From Halichondria panicea (Eukaryota > Porifera > Demospongiae > Suberitida > Halichondriidae), in NCBI RefSeq assembly GCF_963675165.1, contig NC_087387.1, positions 1,543,501 to 1,607,500 of the forward strand: a DNA stretch of 64,000 bases. The letters are read 5' to 3'. A model generated the notes under the pieces. It had not been told where the DNA came from, did not search any database, and saw only the letters and a list, made by a program, of their open reading frames with translations. Below, in pieces: positions 9,427 through 22,100 of this stretch. Numbering within the stretch: the stretch's first letter is position 1; every line of letters begins with the position of its first letter. The translations under genes and the position numbers were made by a program.

Positions 9427-12400
9427 ATGCCTCGCTACATACTGTCTCTAGTTTTGTGGAGTGTTCTATTCATTTACACATGTGAAGGTGTCTCCAAATC
9501 AGCGGTCAAGATAAAAGGTCAGCCATTTTTCTAAGACTAGCTTGCTAAGAATGTCAATTTTTAGCTTCTATAACTTTACTAGACAGTATAGACGATGCTT
9601 CTAGCTAGCTAGCTAGTGTGTGTACTTGTCCTCGGGTAAAAGAATGTCTGCTGGGTTTCTAAATAATTATGATAGTGCCGTGTGCAAGAGATAGAGTGCC
9701 GTGTGCAAGAGATAGAGTGCCGTGTGCACAAAGCTTGCTGACTCAGTTCTACAACAGAGCTAGAGAAGGGCTTGCACAGCTAGCTGCAAGTGCTCTTGTT
9801 GATGTGTGTGGAGTGTAAAAATAGGCTAGATAGTTAGGAAAAGTGTATAGGGCCCAAGAATCAACTTATAATTTTATTTATTGGCTTCCTAGGCTAGGAA
9901 GCCAAAAAATAAAATTATAAGTTGATTCATATATGGAATAAGGTCAACAGGCTAGGACCTAGCCTGTTGACCTTATTCCATATATGGCATTTTCAAACTT
10001 CATACTTTGCATAACCATGTGTTTTTCAATATCAGGTGATCTGCATCTCTTCAAGAGGCAAGCTGATAGCCACGGCCATGGCTCAGAGACTGCAGCCGAT
10101 CCCATGGTATTGTGTACATAGCTAACACGTACTTGTATGCACAATTATAGAATGAATTAAAAGCACTACTATAAAAGGAAAAGGGCTATGTACAAAAAAA
10201 GGAACGGGCCAAATTTTACAAGTGGTGCTTGTATTTGAGTGGCATTTTATTTCTGATTATTGCTGTACATGCATGTCCATTTAATATTGGTGGTCAGTGT
10301 ACCGTGGGAAATAGACACACTGCCTGAAGATGAAACACGGATCAGTGATGGCAGCATTATTAAAATAAGTAGGAATTAATGATGTTATTTTGACACGTTC
10401 AGTAAGCATGTCATTAATGATGGGATATATATTTTTGCTATATTGGTTGCTATGGCCAATAATTATGCTTTTAACTTAATGGATGTGGGCAAAAGAGACA
10501 TGGGAGAGCGCACACCTCACCTTCCAGTTCTGGGTACTTAGTCAGGGTTTATTTCAGTGCGGGTTAGCGGGTTAAATCCACCTGCTTGAAATGTTCTGCC
10601 ACCCAGCTTGGAGCTAGCCTACTTGCACCTTGCCTAATATTTGGAACCCAAGTTTTCACACATTTGTGCAAAATCCTGAAAGAAACGTGAAAGAGTGCGC
10701 ATACCTTATCTTCCACTTCTGGAGTGTGTAATTAAGTGTAAGGTAGTTAGGCATAGCTATCTGGAATTATACCACACTTACGTCACCACTAATTGATCTC
10801 ATTGGTCAACAGCAGGATATATAGCATACAGCCCTAGGCATGCACAGTTTTTCAAGTTGTTTTTTAGTTTTTCAAGAAAGTAAGCAAAGAAAAAAGAGCC
10901 ATGCTTGACAGTGCTAAGACTCAAAGCGACGGCAGAAACATAGAAGGTGCTCTCCAAGAAGATGGCTAAGCTTCCATGGGTCCATGGGCGTGGTTTAGAT
11001 ACATTCTATCCAAGAAGAGCTTGCAACTCCAGTAAGGGACGTCAAATGGTCAACGCTTGGACCAAGGAAGCTCTTGAGTATCTGTAGGAGTCGACGTGAT
11101 GCTCAACTAGTTCTTTGACGGCTGCAAAATCCGGCATAGTCTTGTTCTTTTTTGCAGTCTACATCGTGGATTGAATTGTTGCTAAGGGGAGGTCCTTTTA
11201 TAGTGCTTCGGTTACGTGGTATAAGTCAGATATGCCACACCTACTCGAAGGATATGCACCCTGTATATCCTCCTCTTAGGTGTGGTATATCCTATACGTA
11301 TTTGTTCAAGTGCTGTGAAAGTATATACAAGTGAAGTGTGTTGACATTGTTGTTTTCGTTTTCAGCATGTTACGTGTTCTATGATTATATCACTCCTTGT
11401 ACAGTGCCCTGTTACCGAGGAAGTGTTGACCCATGAGTTCAACGAGCTAGCTGAGCAGCTGTCTCTCACTGGACCAGACGGCCTCCCCTGTATGGTGGAG
11501 GAACACGGGCACGATGAAAACGAGACGGAGCATGATAAGGATACCCCCGGGTCTCAACTGAATCTCACCTGTGAGAGTACGTTTGAATTTGTGGAGCAGC
11601 TGGTACTGAGGTTGAATCTGACGAGTGATTGTTGCCTTGAGAACGGAACAGCATGTGAGGAAGGAGCAACTGAGTCAACAGTACCGAGAACTCAAGTGTC
11701 TCAAGGTATTCTCTCAATTTATGAGCCTGTTTTTAGGTAATTTTGGCGACGTTACATAGTACGTATAGGCAGCCTGTGCTTTTCATTATGGTTAAATAAT
11801 TATGTGTTTTTAGAGATAGGTTAAGTGCAGAGGAGGTACGACATGAGTACCTCGATTAAGCTTAGTCACGTGCAAAATTATTAACTTAATTTCAGCCTAA
11901 TTGAGGTACTCGTGTCGGACCTCTTCTCGGTTGAGTGGAAGCTAGGCTGCATATACTGGGTTACCCAAAAACACAAAAACACGTGTTTTGTGGAGATGGG
12001 TTATCATGCAACCACTTGCGTACACGTATTTATTGATGTGCGTCAAGGTTGATTTCATACTGTATTACTAGAATGTTTTGCGAGCATCAAACATATGCGC
12101 AGTTTGCGAGTGATCAATTCGCAATAATAAAATCGCGAAACCTAAATTAGTACTGGTAAATACACACTATCCTTGCCAGAACACAATAGTCAATTTTCTG
12201 CTCAGTCGAAAGGTTTTCACCGCAAAATATTCTAGTAATACGGTAACTGTGATGTAATTAAACTCCTCCCCCCACCCACACACTCACAGCGTATGGCTAT
12301 GGTTTCCTGATGATAGTTGTGGTGAGTGCGTGCTCACTGCTGGGCGTGTTCTTTGTGCCTCTTATAAAGAAGAGCACTAAAGTTGGACAGCTGTACAAGT

Positions 12401-15400
12401 ACTTCTACTCGTTGATGATAGCTCTGGGAGCTTCAGCCTTGTTCTGTGACGCTGTACTGCATCTTATACCAGAGGTAAGCAACTGTGTGAATTTGACAAA
12501 GGCATGTTTGCAATGAAAATTTGGAGGTGTTAAAATTTATAGAGCTCTTAAGAAGTTTAGTGCTTGTTCTAAAAAGTCTCTTTGAGTTGAGTTTGGCCCT
12601 CATAATGTTATCATCATAGTTTACTCCATATCAAAATTTCTTAGGATTGCTTGTCAAACCACATAAAAGCACCACAGAACTTCAGTGCCAAACTCAACTC
12701 AAATAGTCAATGTTATATTTTCTCATGTAGTGAAGCTATAATTATGTGCATGCGTATCAAAGCTTAAAAATAGTATCCCCCCTCACACCTCCAGGCGTTT
12801 GGTCTCCATGGTCACTCAGGGGAGGAGGAGGCTGGTGCTGAAGAGGATCAGTCGTTCATTGGGAAGGGCTGTGTTATCATCGCTGGCACTTACTTCTTCT
12901 TTCTGTTTGAGACCATCCTCCACACTTGGAACCCTCACGACCACTCGCACGGGGTAAGGAAAGGCAGTCATGCAGTGTCTGTGTAATTCAATCTAGCTAG
13001 TATTACATGGCTACGAGTGCCACAAGCTGTTCATTGGCCGGTAGTAGATAGTGGTCGAGGGCCTTTAGGTCAAAAGGCAACAAGTGATTTGTGTCTCTGA
13101 CGGCCTATAGTTGGTGCAGGTGTTACAGTAATTATATGCACGGGCAGACTGCTATGTTAATGAAGTTTAATGGTCTGGAGTGACAAATGCATTTCTGATG
13201 TTTGGTCAGCCCGCTCCCCTCACTTTCCCTCACTTAGCTGTCTGAACTGTATTCTGTCACCATAAGTGTTTTGCTAGTTACATACTTCAGGCCCAAATCA
13301 ATCGTTTTATCCTATAGTATTGATCTTACTGATAGTTGGCTGCCCTTTGACCTTTGGCGTCAGTCCAAACAAATGTGGACACTTGTCCATTACCGATAAC
13401 ATGCACCGCTTATAATCATGATTGCATGTTTGTGTCTCCAGATTGACTCTTTGTCAAAGGGTGACAAATCTGAGAAAGCCACTGAGACCACAGAAAATGG
13501 CGTTTCTAACTCGCTATCAAATGGAGTGGATGTTAATAGCGATGACACTTCATTGATGGAGGGGGAGAGTCATGAGAAAGGCAGACAAGTGCTATCTACG
13601 ATGTGTATTGAGCCAACTGTACCTCATGGCAGATGTAAGGACACTGGGTCAACCTCTATGCCGGGTATACTCCATCCTGGTGGTGCCATGGAGTCCTCAG
13701 ATCATAAGGTGGATGGGGCTTGTTCCCATAGGAATGTATAGAGCTGTTAAGATATGCTGTGTTTTGGGGAGTTGTAAATGCACTGTACTGTCTGTAGTGT
13801 TACACTTTGCTGACTGTATGTGCTTTGTGTGCACACAAGAATTAAATGGGAAAAATTAATTGTCTTGAGTTTGACCTTCATAATGTTGTCATGACTTGTC
13901 AGAAATACCAAATTTCATATACATTGTACATTGAATTCCTTGTTAAAAAGCGCTTCTATCTATAATTAGCTTTAAAGGTAATCAGCTTCACAACTAGCCT
14001 CCTTCACAAGGCCTAATTATTAGGCCGGCTACTGACTGCTTGCGCATGCGCAAAATTATTGGATAATATTCCCGTAATGTTTTCCATTAAACTGAATTTT
14101 TACCCGAATTATATCCTGAATAACATAATTATTATACAGACAAAGAATACTCTTCATATTAAAAGTCAGACACAGAGCTATATAGCTAGAGACAGAGCTG
14201 TATTGGTTACAGCAGCAATTTCTTTCTGATAGAGTCGACTTTCACCAAGGTTAGTGTCAGATGGGCGTGGCCTATCCATATAGGCTATTGTCAGCCTTCC
14301 CCTCCGTTCAGAGGATTGTTATCCACACTGTTGCAGGCTGTGAGTCCTTTGTTAACATAGTAGGCTAAGGGTAGCTATTAGAATGCTATCACACGGGCTA
14401 GAAACCTTCTTCTATCCACTTTCTTCAATCCACTTCCGTTCGTTGTGACGTCATTGTTTTACTGAGCAAATACAATAGTATCCGAATTACCCACTTTCTG
14501 GGTAATAGGTGGCGCATGCGCAAACAGTCGATACCAGGCCCTCTCTTTGCTCTTCGAGCAAGAGCGGCCTGGAATCGAGGCTACTTCACAACCAGTTTGC
14601 ATTTTCTACGTAGAAGTCCCAGGCATACATTTGTACGTGTCGTAAACCACAAAATTAATGAAGCCATAATGACCATAATTATATCTTCCGGGGTCGAACT
14701 TAGACTTTAGTGCTGCAGTGTATTTGTCCATGTCAAGTTTAACACACGCACCCACTCACACCCACCCACACACACACACACGCAGCCCTCTTCTTATGAG
14801 TCTAAGAACCTCTACCTGAAACTGGTCTACTACGTCAGGAACATCAAACCTCTAGCCTGGCTCATTATATTTGGAGATGCTATCCACAACTTTGCTGATG
14901 GTTTGGCTCTGGGGGCAGCCATTGCTCAGAGCCTCTCTCTTGGAGTCAGCACTATGATCGCTCTCATCTTCCACGAGATACCTCACGAACTAGGTGAGTG
15001 AGTGCTTATGATAATCATGATGTTGTATTTAATTGTGTGAAGACGTTTAATGGCTAAAACAACATGTGATTCACAGGTGACTTTGTGATCCTTATGTCGA
15101 CTGGGATGACGTGGTACGTTGCTCTCCTCTTCAACTTCTTCTCTGCTCTCACGGCTGTCGTCGGGTTCTTTGTGGGCGTGGCTATCAGTACAACCAGTGA
15201 GGATGCCAACGGTTGGATACTGGCCGTGGCAGCTGGGGTCTTCCTCTATATTGCCCTCGTCGATTTGGTGAGCTCTATTTAACCAGGAGCCCATAAAGAG
15301 AAGGAGCGGCTAACTTCAACGTACACACGGGGATCATGTCTCGTAATTGCTGGTGAAACCGCACTTCCTTGTATGGAAGCGACTATATAAGTGCTTGCAA

Positions 15401-16349
15401 ACCGCATCCCTGCATTGCGTATAACACGTGTAGGGATTCAACCACTTAGTGACCCTGCATATATGGAAATGCGGTCATAACCACTTACGAGACGTGATCC
15501 CCGTAGTTAGCCGCTCCTTCTCTTTATGGGCTCCTGATTTAACTAAACTTACTTCCTTCAATACCTGCTTACTAATTATTACCTAGCTGTTACGAAATTT
15601 ACACCAAACTGTACACTAGCTCCCTTCCAAGTGCTGACTAGGCACATGTACTGCTGTTATTCCTGTACTCCTTATAATTATTATAGATTAGCTGTGTACT
15701 TTAGCTGAACCCTTATATCAAGGGCTTACCGTATAGCGGGTATATTTCGAGGGTATAAATGTTCGTGGTGATTAAGTATTTACCGCGAACATGTATACCC
15801 ACGAATTTAATATCGCATGCATGCATGCTGCATAAAGGATGCTATTGTGCGAAAACCATTCCGCAAAAGTTTATACCCTCAAAATAATCTATACAGGGAT
15901 GTACCCAGAATTTTTGCTGTAGTAGCTATTTTCAATCGCAAGTTCAATACCTTTTATGTGGGCCAAGAGGTGGTTATTTTTGTCTAGAGGTGGTTAGTAC
16001 CAAGAGGAAGTCAGATATGCGTGCACGAATCACTACAGCATTGATGTCATTGCGGTCACGTAATAACGTCCAGGCCAAATGCACTGAACTTGTAGTGATT
16101 CGTGCACATATGTCGGACCTCCTCTGGTTAGTACCAACCACCACCGACCAGACCAGTGTGAGCACCTCCTTGCTTTAATGGTGTCCCATCTCTCCCTTGC
16201 AGTTGCCCGAGCTGATCCACTCCAATGAGAAGGGAAGGTCTCGCTGGGTTATGTTTCTCATGGCTAACATTGGGCTGATCATCTCTTTTGTGGCTCTGCT
16301 CTTGTTGGCTATTTATGAAGACGCGCTGAACTCCCTTGTTTCATTGTAA
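9427..16349 (+). CDS. ZIP-B, LIV-1 family zinc transporter (SLC39A-like)
   Basis: Near-identical paralogue of ZIP-A and ZIP-D, about 539 aa. Coding exons: 9427-9517 (signal peptide), 10036-10106, 11405-11705, 12290-12474, 12795-12953, 13442-13708, 14786-14993, 15077-15267, 16203-16349. Splice phases are 1,0,1,0,0,0,1,0, as in the other copies. HNFADGLALGAA and HEIPHELG are intact in exon 7. Differences from ZIP-D include Ile-Gly instead of Ile-Trp in the conserved QSFIWKG at the start of TM3 (exon 5), a longer exon 6 loop, and a 1,077-bp intron 6 (about 218 bp in ZIP-A and 320 bp in ZIP-D). Introns 2 and 8 hold copy-specific insertions. Head-to-head with ZIP-A; the two start codons are about 2.6 kb apart. 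Confidence 0.89.
10768..11224. mobile_element. 457-bp insertion in ZIP-B intron 2
   Basis: This sequence is absent from the matching introns of ZIP-A and ZIP-D. Its ends are a short inverted repeat, TTATACCAC and GTGGTATAA. No protein-coding ORF or known RNA is recognised inside, though it contains a TATATA box-like stretch and T-runs. It may be a non-autonomous element. Confidence 0.55.
13856..14740. other. Extra ~0.9 kb in ZIP-B intron 6, unidentified
   Basis: This stretch of intron 6 has no counterpart in ZIP-A or ZIP-D, whose introns 6 are only 0.2-0.3 kb. It holds AT-rich sequence with GCGCATGCGC-like motifs at both about 14,041 and 14,512. No gene is seen. Possibly a decayed inserted element. 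Confidence 0.5.
15284..15536. mobile_element. 253-bp TIR element in ZIP-B intron 8
   Basis: Long terminal inverted repeats (about 30 bp, CAGGAGCCCATAAAGAGAAG at the left end and its complement at the right) are flanked by a perfect 7-bp duplication, ATTTAAC (15277-15283 and 15537-15543). ZIP-A and ZIP-D have the empty site. Non-coding; it inserted after the arms separated. Confidence 0.87.
15727..15893. mobile_element. ~165-bp ACCGTATAGCGGGTA-type element in ZIP-B intron 8
   Basis: Starts TACCGTATAGCGGGTATATT and contains internal TTCGTGGTG/CACGAATTT complementarity. Absent from ZIP-A and ZIP-D. It belongs to a loose family sharing the ACCGTATAGCRGGTAATTTTCG terminus, also at 32,603, 36,598-36,776, 56,818-57,015 and 57,948-58,134. 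Confidence 0.6.
16001..16126. mobile_element. 126-bp MITE, CAGAGGAGGTCCGACA family (ZIP-B specific)
   Basis: Ends CAAGAGGAAGTCAGATATGC and ...TGTCGGACCTCCTCTG, with GGTTAGTAC/GTTAGTACC repeats on either side fitting an 8-9-bp target duplication. The corresponding sites in ZIP-A and ZIP-D are uninterrupted, so the family moved after duplication. Confidence 0.83.
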
Positions 16350-16544
16350 GACTTTAATTTTACACCCATTTTGTAGTTTGAGTTAATTGTAGGTTTAATT
16401 TTTGTAGGTTTGAATCGTTGATAGCTATTATGTTAATTATACTGTTTTTCTGTGATTGACATTATTGTAGTATTAAAATTGTATGATATATAGAATTACA
16501 ATGTGAAGCAGTTTTATAATTATTATAAATAAAGTCCTGTGTTG

Positions 16545-16670
16545 TCAGACTACAATGTTGATGATGGTGCCCTTCCTGTGACAGACGGGGAGGAGGTGTG
16601 GCCTAAACGAGGGTCGTGTTGGAAACGCAGCTGGCACGGCTCCTTATCTTGCTTGAAACTAGCTGTGAAC
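16545..16670 (-). pseudogene. Relic last myosin exon, frameshifted (arm B)
   Basis: Matches the terminal myosin I exon (31581-31707), but one G is missing in the G-run, so the C-terminal 13 or so codons are read out of frame and end at a different TAG. The penultimate exon is not carried. It has no coding role. It overlaps the likely 3' untranslated region of ZIP-B, where an AATAAA occurs at about 16,528. Confidence 0.85.
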
Positions 16671-17161
16671 CTGCAGGAGGAGGGCCCGGGGTGGGTGTGG
16701 TTAATAGTCGTTATATTGTTATTTGTAGCTATAGACTGCTATTGACACTGACAGTGAAATGTACGTAATGTAGTGAAATAGAGGAACAGTGGTTGTAATA
16801 AAGACGTGGCCTTCAAATATTAAGTAAACGTAATGAAGTAATAACCTAAGTATCATAACCATAAGTAGGAATAATAAGAGTAAATGAAAGTTAGGCTAAA
16901 AATTACAATGGCTATAACTAGTATGGAGTTACTGAAACTCGGCAGAAACTTCCACTATTGTATATATGGTATTAAATTTCCTTTGGTAGCTAGTACTACT
17001 TCCACTGTTATACGGTATTCCCATTTAGAAAAGGCCCTTTGGCAGTTACTTCAACTGTTGTAATTAAAAAATGCCTTTCATTAGTGGTTTCAACCCACAC
17101 GCTATACAGTTACATTACTTACATAGCAAAACTATACCTAATAACCAATAACTCTCACATG

Positions 17162-17745
17162 CCACCTAAATGACATTCTCTTTGAGGGTGGTCTAGAGCC
17201 GACCCAAATGGCAAACAGAGAGATGAGGAATCCGGCCAGGTCAGAGAGCATGTGAGCAGCATCAGTCATGATTGCTAGGCTATACCAGCAAAGTATCCAC
17301 CTGTATGTATTAAAGTAGTGTATATACACGCAATACTATTAAGTATATAGCAGAACATTTTATACACGCATATACCTATTATTTCAGCTATCATGAAGAG
17401 CAGAGCAATCAGTGATGCAATTACAAGTTTTGTAGTTACACTGTTGCTAGTTACACTTGTAACGATATGATGACAGCTGCAAGAGACGGAAGAAGAGATT
17501 TCATCATCTCTATTTGAAGATGAGGAGTGCTGGTACAGCTACATGCATGCATGCAGGGATATTATCATAAGATTTTGCAGTATATTTGATATTACACTCG
17601 CCAATTAGCATGTCAAACAATGCGTATACCTTCATGTCTCAGTTAGGGTTCTCTAGTATCCTTCTTTGAGCTGTTCTCCCACACAAATCTACTGACTTCA
17701 GATGCACTGGAATCACTCCCACCATTCTCCACTGTATACACCTTG
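17162..17745 (-). pseudogene. Decayed ZnT/SLC30A cation-efflux fragment
   Basis: The minus-strand exon 17374-17479 encodes CHHIVTSV... then KLVIASLIALLFMIAEIIG, followed by a GT donor. The next block, 17162-17296, has an AG acceptor and encodes GGYFAG, then [18 protein letters not shown] and [14 protein letters not shown]. These are TM1-TM2 of a vesicular zinc exporter, including the HxxxD-like zinc site (DAAHMLSD). A 2-bp excess after GGYFAG breaks the frame, and the expected GWHRAEVxGA becomes RWHVRVIGY followed by a stop. A possible upstream exon near 17,640-17,745 also ends in a stop. The later TM segments are not found nearby. This is a dead copy or, less likely, a misassembled one. Confidence 0.72.
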
Positions 17746-19107
17746 TATGCTTGTACACTCCAATGATTATAGCATTTGCTTGATTGATTCAGACCAAATT
17801 ATCAAACTCAAAAACCTGATCAAACACTGGGCTTAGATTGTAACAGGAAATTTTTGAAACATGTTCTTGTTGCTTGTTAGGATACACGTGCAAACCAATA
17901 TTGCCCTTTGGGATATTTCTTCCTGAAATTGAAGGCTTGCTGAAGATAGACTGCAAGCACTTTCTTTTGGGAATCGAAATAAAGAGAGAATTGAATTGAT
18001 GGCTCGTTGCAGGGTTCTTCTGCGAGGAAAGATAATTTAAATCACAGTGATGATCGTTATTTACCAGCTTGCATGGGGGCTACTTTGAATGGAGGAGCCA
18101 CTTGGTCGATACTAGTTGTGTCATCCTTGCAATGGATTGGACACAGTGAGATCCCTGCCTTGGGTTGTGGGAATGTGCAGTTTTCATGAGCATCTGCATG
18201 TTAATCAACTACATGAATATTGTGTCCACAGACAGAACTCAATGCAGTACACATGCAGATAAAGTTCATGTATATCTACTCTGTACATAACTGTCACAAA
18301 CCTGAAATCTGAAGTTGAGAATACTCGATCAAAGGAAAATCATGATCTCCATTTGCATGACTCAAACAATTGGGGAAAAGGTAGCAGCAAAAATCAACTC
18401 TTTTAGCCATTGACTTCTGATGATGTGTAGGTCTGTTTGCAACAATATAGGCCTATATACACTGTATATAATTATAGTACCCCACAAATGAAGGGCGGCG
18501 ACGCATTACGCAAGAATGCAATTAAACTGTCACATGATTCCACTTCACAGAGGAGGTTGATAGTACTTGACCTTTGTCATTTTTAAAACTATGCCAGTAG
18601 GCAATGGCTAACTTAAATTCCTGTATACATCAACTAAAAATGTTATTTCAAATACAGAGAAATCTTTCAAATCTCACTAAATCTGTAGTAGAGATAATAG
18701 CCAGCCAGTTTTAGCATCGTCACCACGCCCATTTCCGCCACGCCCACTTTTGACTGTCTGAAAACCAAGAAAAGTGACTCTGTTTGCCAGACTCTCTCCC
18801 CGGGAGGAGTCTGGCCTCGAGACTAAAGCTAGCTGTAGCCTCGATCCCAGGCCTATAGCTAGCTATGATGCGCGCACATGCACACCAGAGTGCATGCACA
18901 CTATAGCCAAACCACATGACCTTTGCATTGTAGCCTTTGCATTGTAGCTATGGTAATCTTACACTCATTGAATGTACATGAAGGTATGTAGCACGTGCAT
19001 TCTTTGTAGCATTCTTTGTAGCAGCTAAATGCATACCGGTAGCTTTATTGTCAGAAGAGTAGCTAATCAAAGAGCAGCAACCATTACCAGGGCTGGCAGT
19101 GGCTGGC
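17746..19107. other. Gene-poor interval upstream of ZIP-C
   Basis: No supported gene. It contains an inverted-repeat stretch at about 18,777-18,860 (CCGGGAGGAGTCTGG / CCTCGAGACTAAAGC / CCTCGATCCCAGGCC), a type seen again at 40,879 and 47,505. The last few hundred bases presumably hold the ZIP-C promoter, but no clear core element is visible. Confidence 0.5.
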
Positions 19108-22100
19108 ATGGACTTCCTCCAAGTGATGTTGCTAACTCAATACCTCCTGCTCCACCAGTATGCTCACTCCACTCCACTGGCTGAAGAGAGAGAAGGTGAG
19201 AGGATTTGTGACAGCAATAATTATGTGCAGGTTAACTGGTCATTACGTAAATATTGATAACTGAAACTCATCCAATAATAATGTCAGCATTATTATAACG
19301 TCTCCCTAATTCTATCTGGTTGTGCAGGGTGTGCATGCAAGCCAGGAGGCAGCCAGAGGCCATTTGTACATGTTGTACCCTCCTTTAATGCCCTTAGGCA
19401 TTAGTTAGCTTACCTCCATTATATATAGCATTAACAATATCCCCTCAGGCCTTACGCTATACCCAAACCTTGCCCTTAAGATTGGGTTAACCAACCCAAA
19501 CCCCTCAACACACTTGCATGCACTGGTCCTACTAAACAATATAGCTTAGTAGAACAAAATTAATATAGACGACGGGCGGGTGGGTGGGTGAAGTTGTTAT
19601 TGAGAGAACCGAGGTGCTACTATAAGTCGAAATGAACAGAGTTCTGGTAGCAGCTCGGAAGTTCGTTTACTGAAGAGAAGTTGTAACCAAGCCAACTTAT
19701 ACTAGGAACGAACTAGGCAACCAATCCGCTTCCATGCCTTCAGGCTATCGTACTGCGAGCTAGCAGGTCCTCCCCTCTATCTTAGCCACACCCCTCCAAT
19801 CCCAGTTAACTGGACTATTTATATGTGTGTGGCATGGCAGTGCCAAAAATTATAATAAAGTGGTGCACTGTACTCACTGGATAGCATTGTTTCTACATGC
19901 GGCAGTGTGTGTGTGTGAAGTTCTACCATAGATAGAGCAAAGAGGGATTGGCAACAAAATCGACCTCGAATAACCATCCGTGTTGCCCCGGCGTTACTCG
20001 AGGCTGTCTACTTCAACATAGGAAGACAGCCTCGAGTAAAGCACAGGCTGGGAATGGTTGAGGAGACAACTGATTGTCTTACTGTCAGTATAACAATCCT
20101 GCTGCTGATTTTAGACTTCATTTCCATGCTTGAGGCTATATGTGATCCAGGACACTACTTAGTTAGACAATCTTAGCTATATTATAGGTACTATTGGTAC
20201 ATAGCCATAAAAAACCGGTGAAAAGAGGTGAAAAAAGCGCTATGTACCTGTAGCTCTTTCTCAGCAATCTAGAAACAATTTTGGGAATTTCCACATAATA
20301 CACATCATCAAGAAGCATGGAAATGAAGTTTTGGGGGGTCTTAGAAAGCTCTGTGTAAGGCCTCAAACATAAAAAAAGTGTTTCACGGCGTTACGGTGGG
20401 GGACAACACGCATCGTTTCAGGATTAAGCCACATCCCCTGCACAAAAGTCTACGTTTTAACTTCCGTTGCCAATCCCTCTCTTCTTTATCTATGGTTCTA
20501 CTGAGCGTACTATTGTATATTCTTCCCTGCAGGAAATCTCCTTATCAAACGAGCAAGCCTCACTGAAGAACATGATAATAAAGTAAGTTGCCATTCTAAT
20601 GTGTTAATTAATGCTCTATAGTAACTAGTTTTGCACAGCACTGATTACCCATAGTGTTGTGGATCTAGATTAGGGCTCAATAGAAGGTGAGCTTATACAA
20701 AGCTCGGATAAACTGTGCATGTACGGCACTGGATGTTCATTTAGTAGGCGTGGGCAGGGAGGGATTCGAGTTAGCTAAGGAAAAGTGAGGGCGTTTCTAC
20801 ATCTGGTGCTGTACAAACCTGATTCAAAACTCACCTTCTATTGAGGCCTAACCACAACGTGGTTTTGTAATTTTTGTACTATTCTCTCTTTACAGTGCGC
20901 TATAGCGGGTGACGATGTACTACACAGTGTTACTGAATTGGTTAATGAGATGTCACTACCTGGACTGAATAGAAGTGTATGCTCCACGTCAGCTACACAA
21001 GGAAACCTATCCTGCACAGAGCTCTACCATTTTGTCAATCAGGTGCTACTAAGGCTAAATGTGACTACTGAGTGTTGCCTTGAAAATGGGACACATTGTG
21101 GGGACGATCACGACCACGACCACATGTCAAGCACTGCAGAAGGTTTGTGTATATACAATGTTATTGCTCATTTATGGTCTGTCAGACATCACAGGATTGT
21201 ACTACTGTTGCAAATACAGTACATGTAATAAGTAGGTTATTACGTCATGCCCTCGTGCTGTACTATACTGCTAATACAACTTCGGGCTTGAGTTGTATTA
21301 GCCTCATACTGCTAATACAACTTCGGGCTTGAGTTTATTAGCAGTACATCCCTCGTGCATGAGTAATTACAATTGGAATTTACATGAGTTATATTTAATT
21401 TAAATACCTTAAGGTGACATATTTTCACAGGTAGATTTGTTTGCGTTTTTACAGTTTTGTACATTTTGCGGTATAATATTTTGCGAAATGTCGATCTGGA
21501 TACATTAAACAAGAGGGCGGCCAATTATTTGCGAGTATTAATTTTTGCGATTTTACTCTCATTCGCAGAAATAGCAGAAATTAATACACGCGAAAATATG
21601 TCACCTTAAGGTACTCTATCAATATTTTTTACTGTGAACTCATTTGCCTTGGGGGGGGGATACTAGAGCATTGCCAGATGAGGTTGTACACGACAAAATC
21701 ATGTGGCGGTGCTGGACTATGGAATTTCAATTAGCGTACAGCAAAAAATGCTGAAAATTGCAATGTCAGTATGTTTGCTGCACGTTGATTCAACGGTGCT
21801 TAATTGAAAATTCATAGTCCAGCACGTGGTGTTGTCACACCTCATGGCTTGGTGTGGAGCTTTGAATTGCTTTACCCGATTATTCTTGCCACAATCCCAT
21901 GCACAGTTTATGGTTACGGCTTCCTAATGATACTGGCTGTGAGTGCATGTGCTCTACTCGGTGTTCTCGCACTCCCTCTGGTGAGGAAGAAATCTGGAGT
22001 TGGACAGCTGTACAAGTACTTCTACTCACTCATGATAGCTATGGGAGCTTCAGCTCTCTTCTGTGACGCTGTACTCCATCTTATACCACAAGTGAGTTAC

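Larger units (their letters stand above)
8516..16815 (+). repeat. Duplicated ZIP cassette, arm B
   Basis: This is a plus-strand copy of the segment starting near 24,237 in ZIP-C intron 8. It begins at ACTCTAAACACAA/AATTTCC and includes the relic ZIP-C exon, a full-length ZIP gene and, antisense, the last myosin exon. Similarity to the parent stops near 16,815, before the penultimate myosin exon, so arm B is shorter than arm A on the 3' side. Arms A and B form an inverted pair. Confidence 0.9.

Noticed and set aside
14983..15294. 103-aa minus-strand ORF over ZIP-B exon 8
   Set aside because: Shadow of the plus-strand exon, which has matching splice sites and family conservation.
21240..21345. 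CTGCTAATACAACTTCGGGC repeats as regulatory hairpins
   Set aside because: Only two direct copies with weak inverted symmetry; nothing ties them to regulation.
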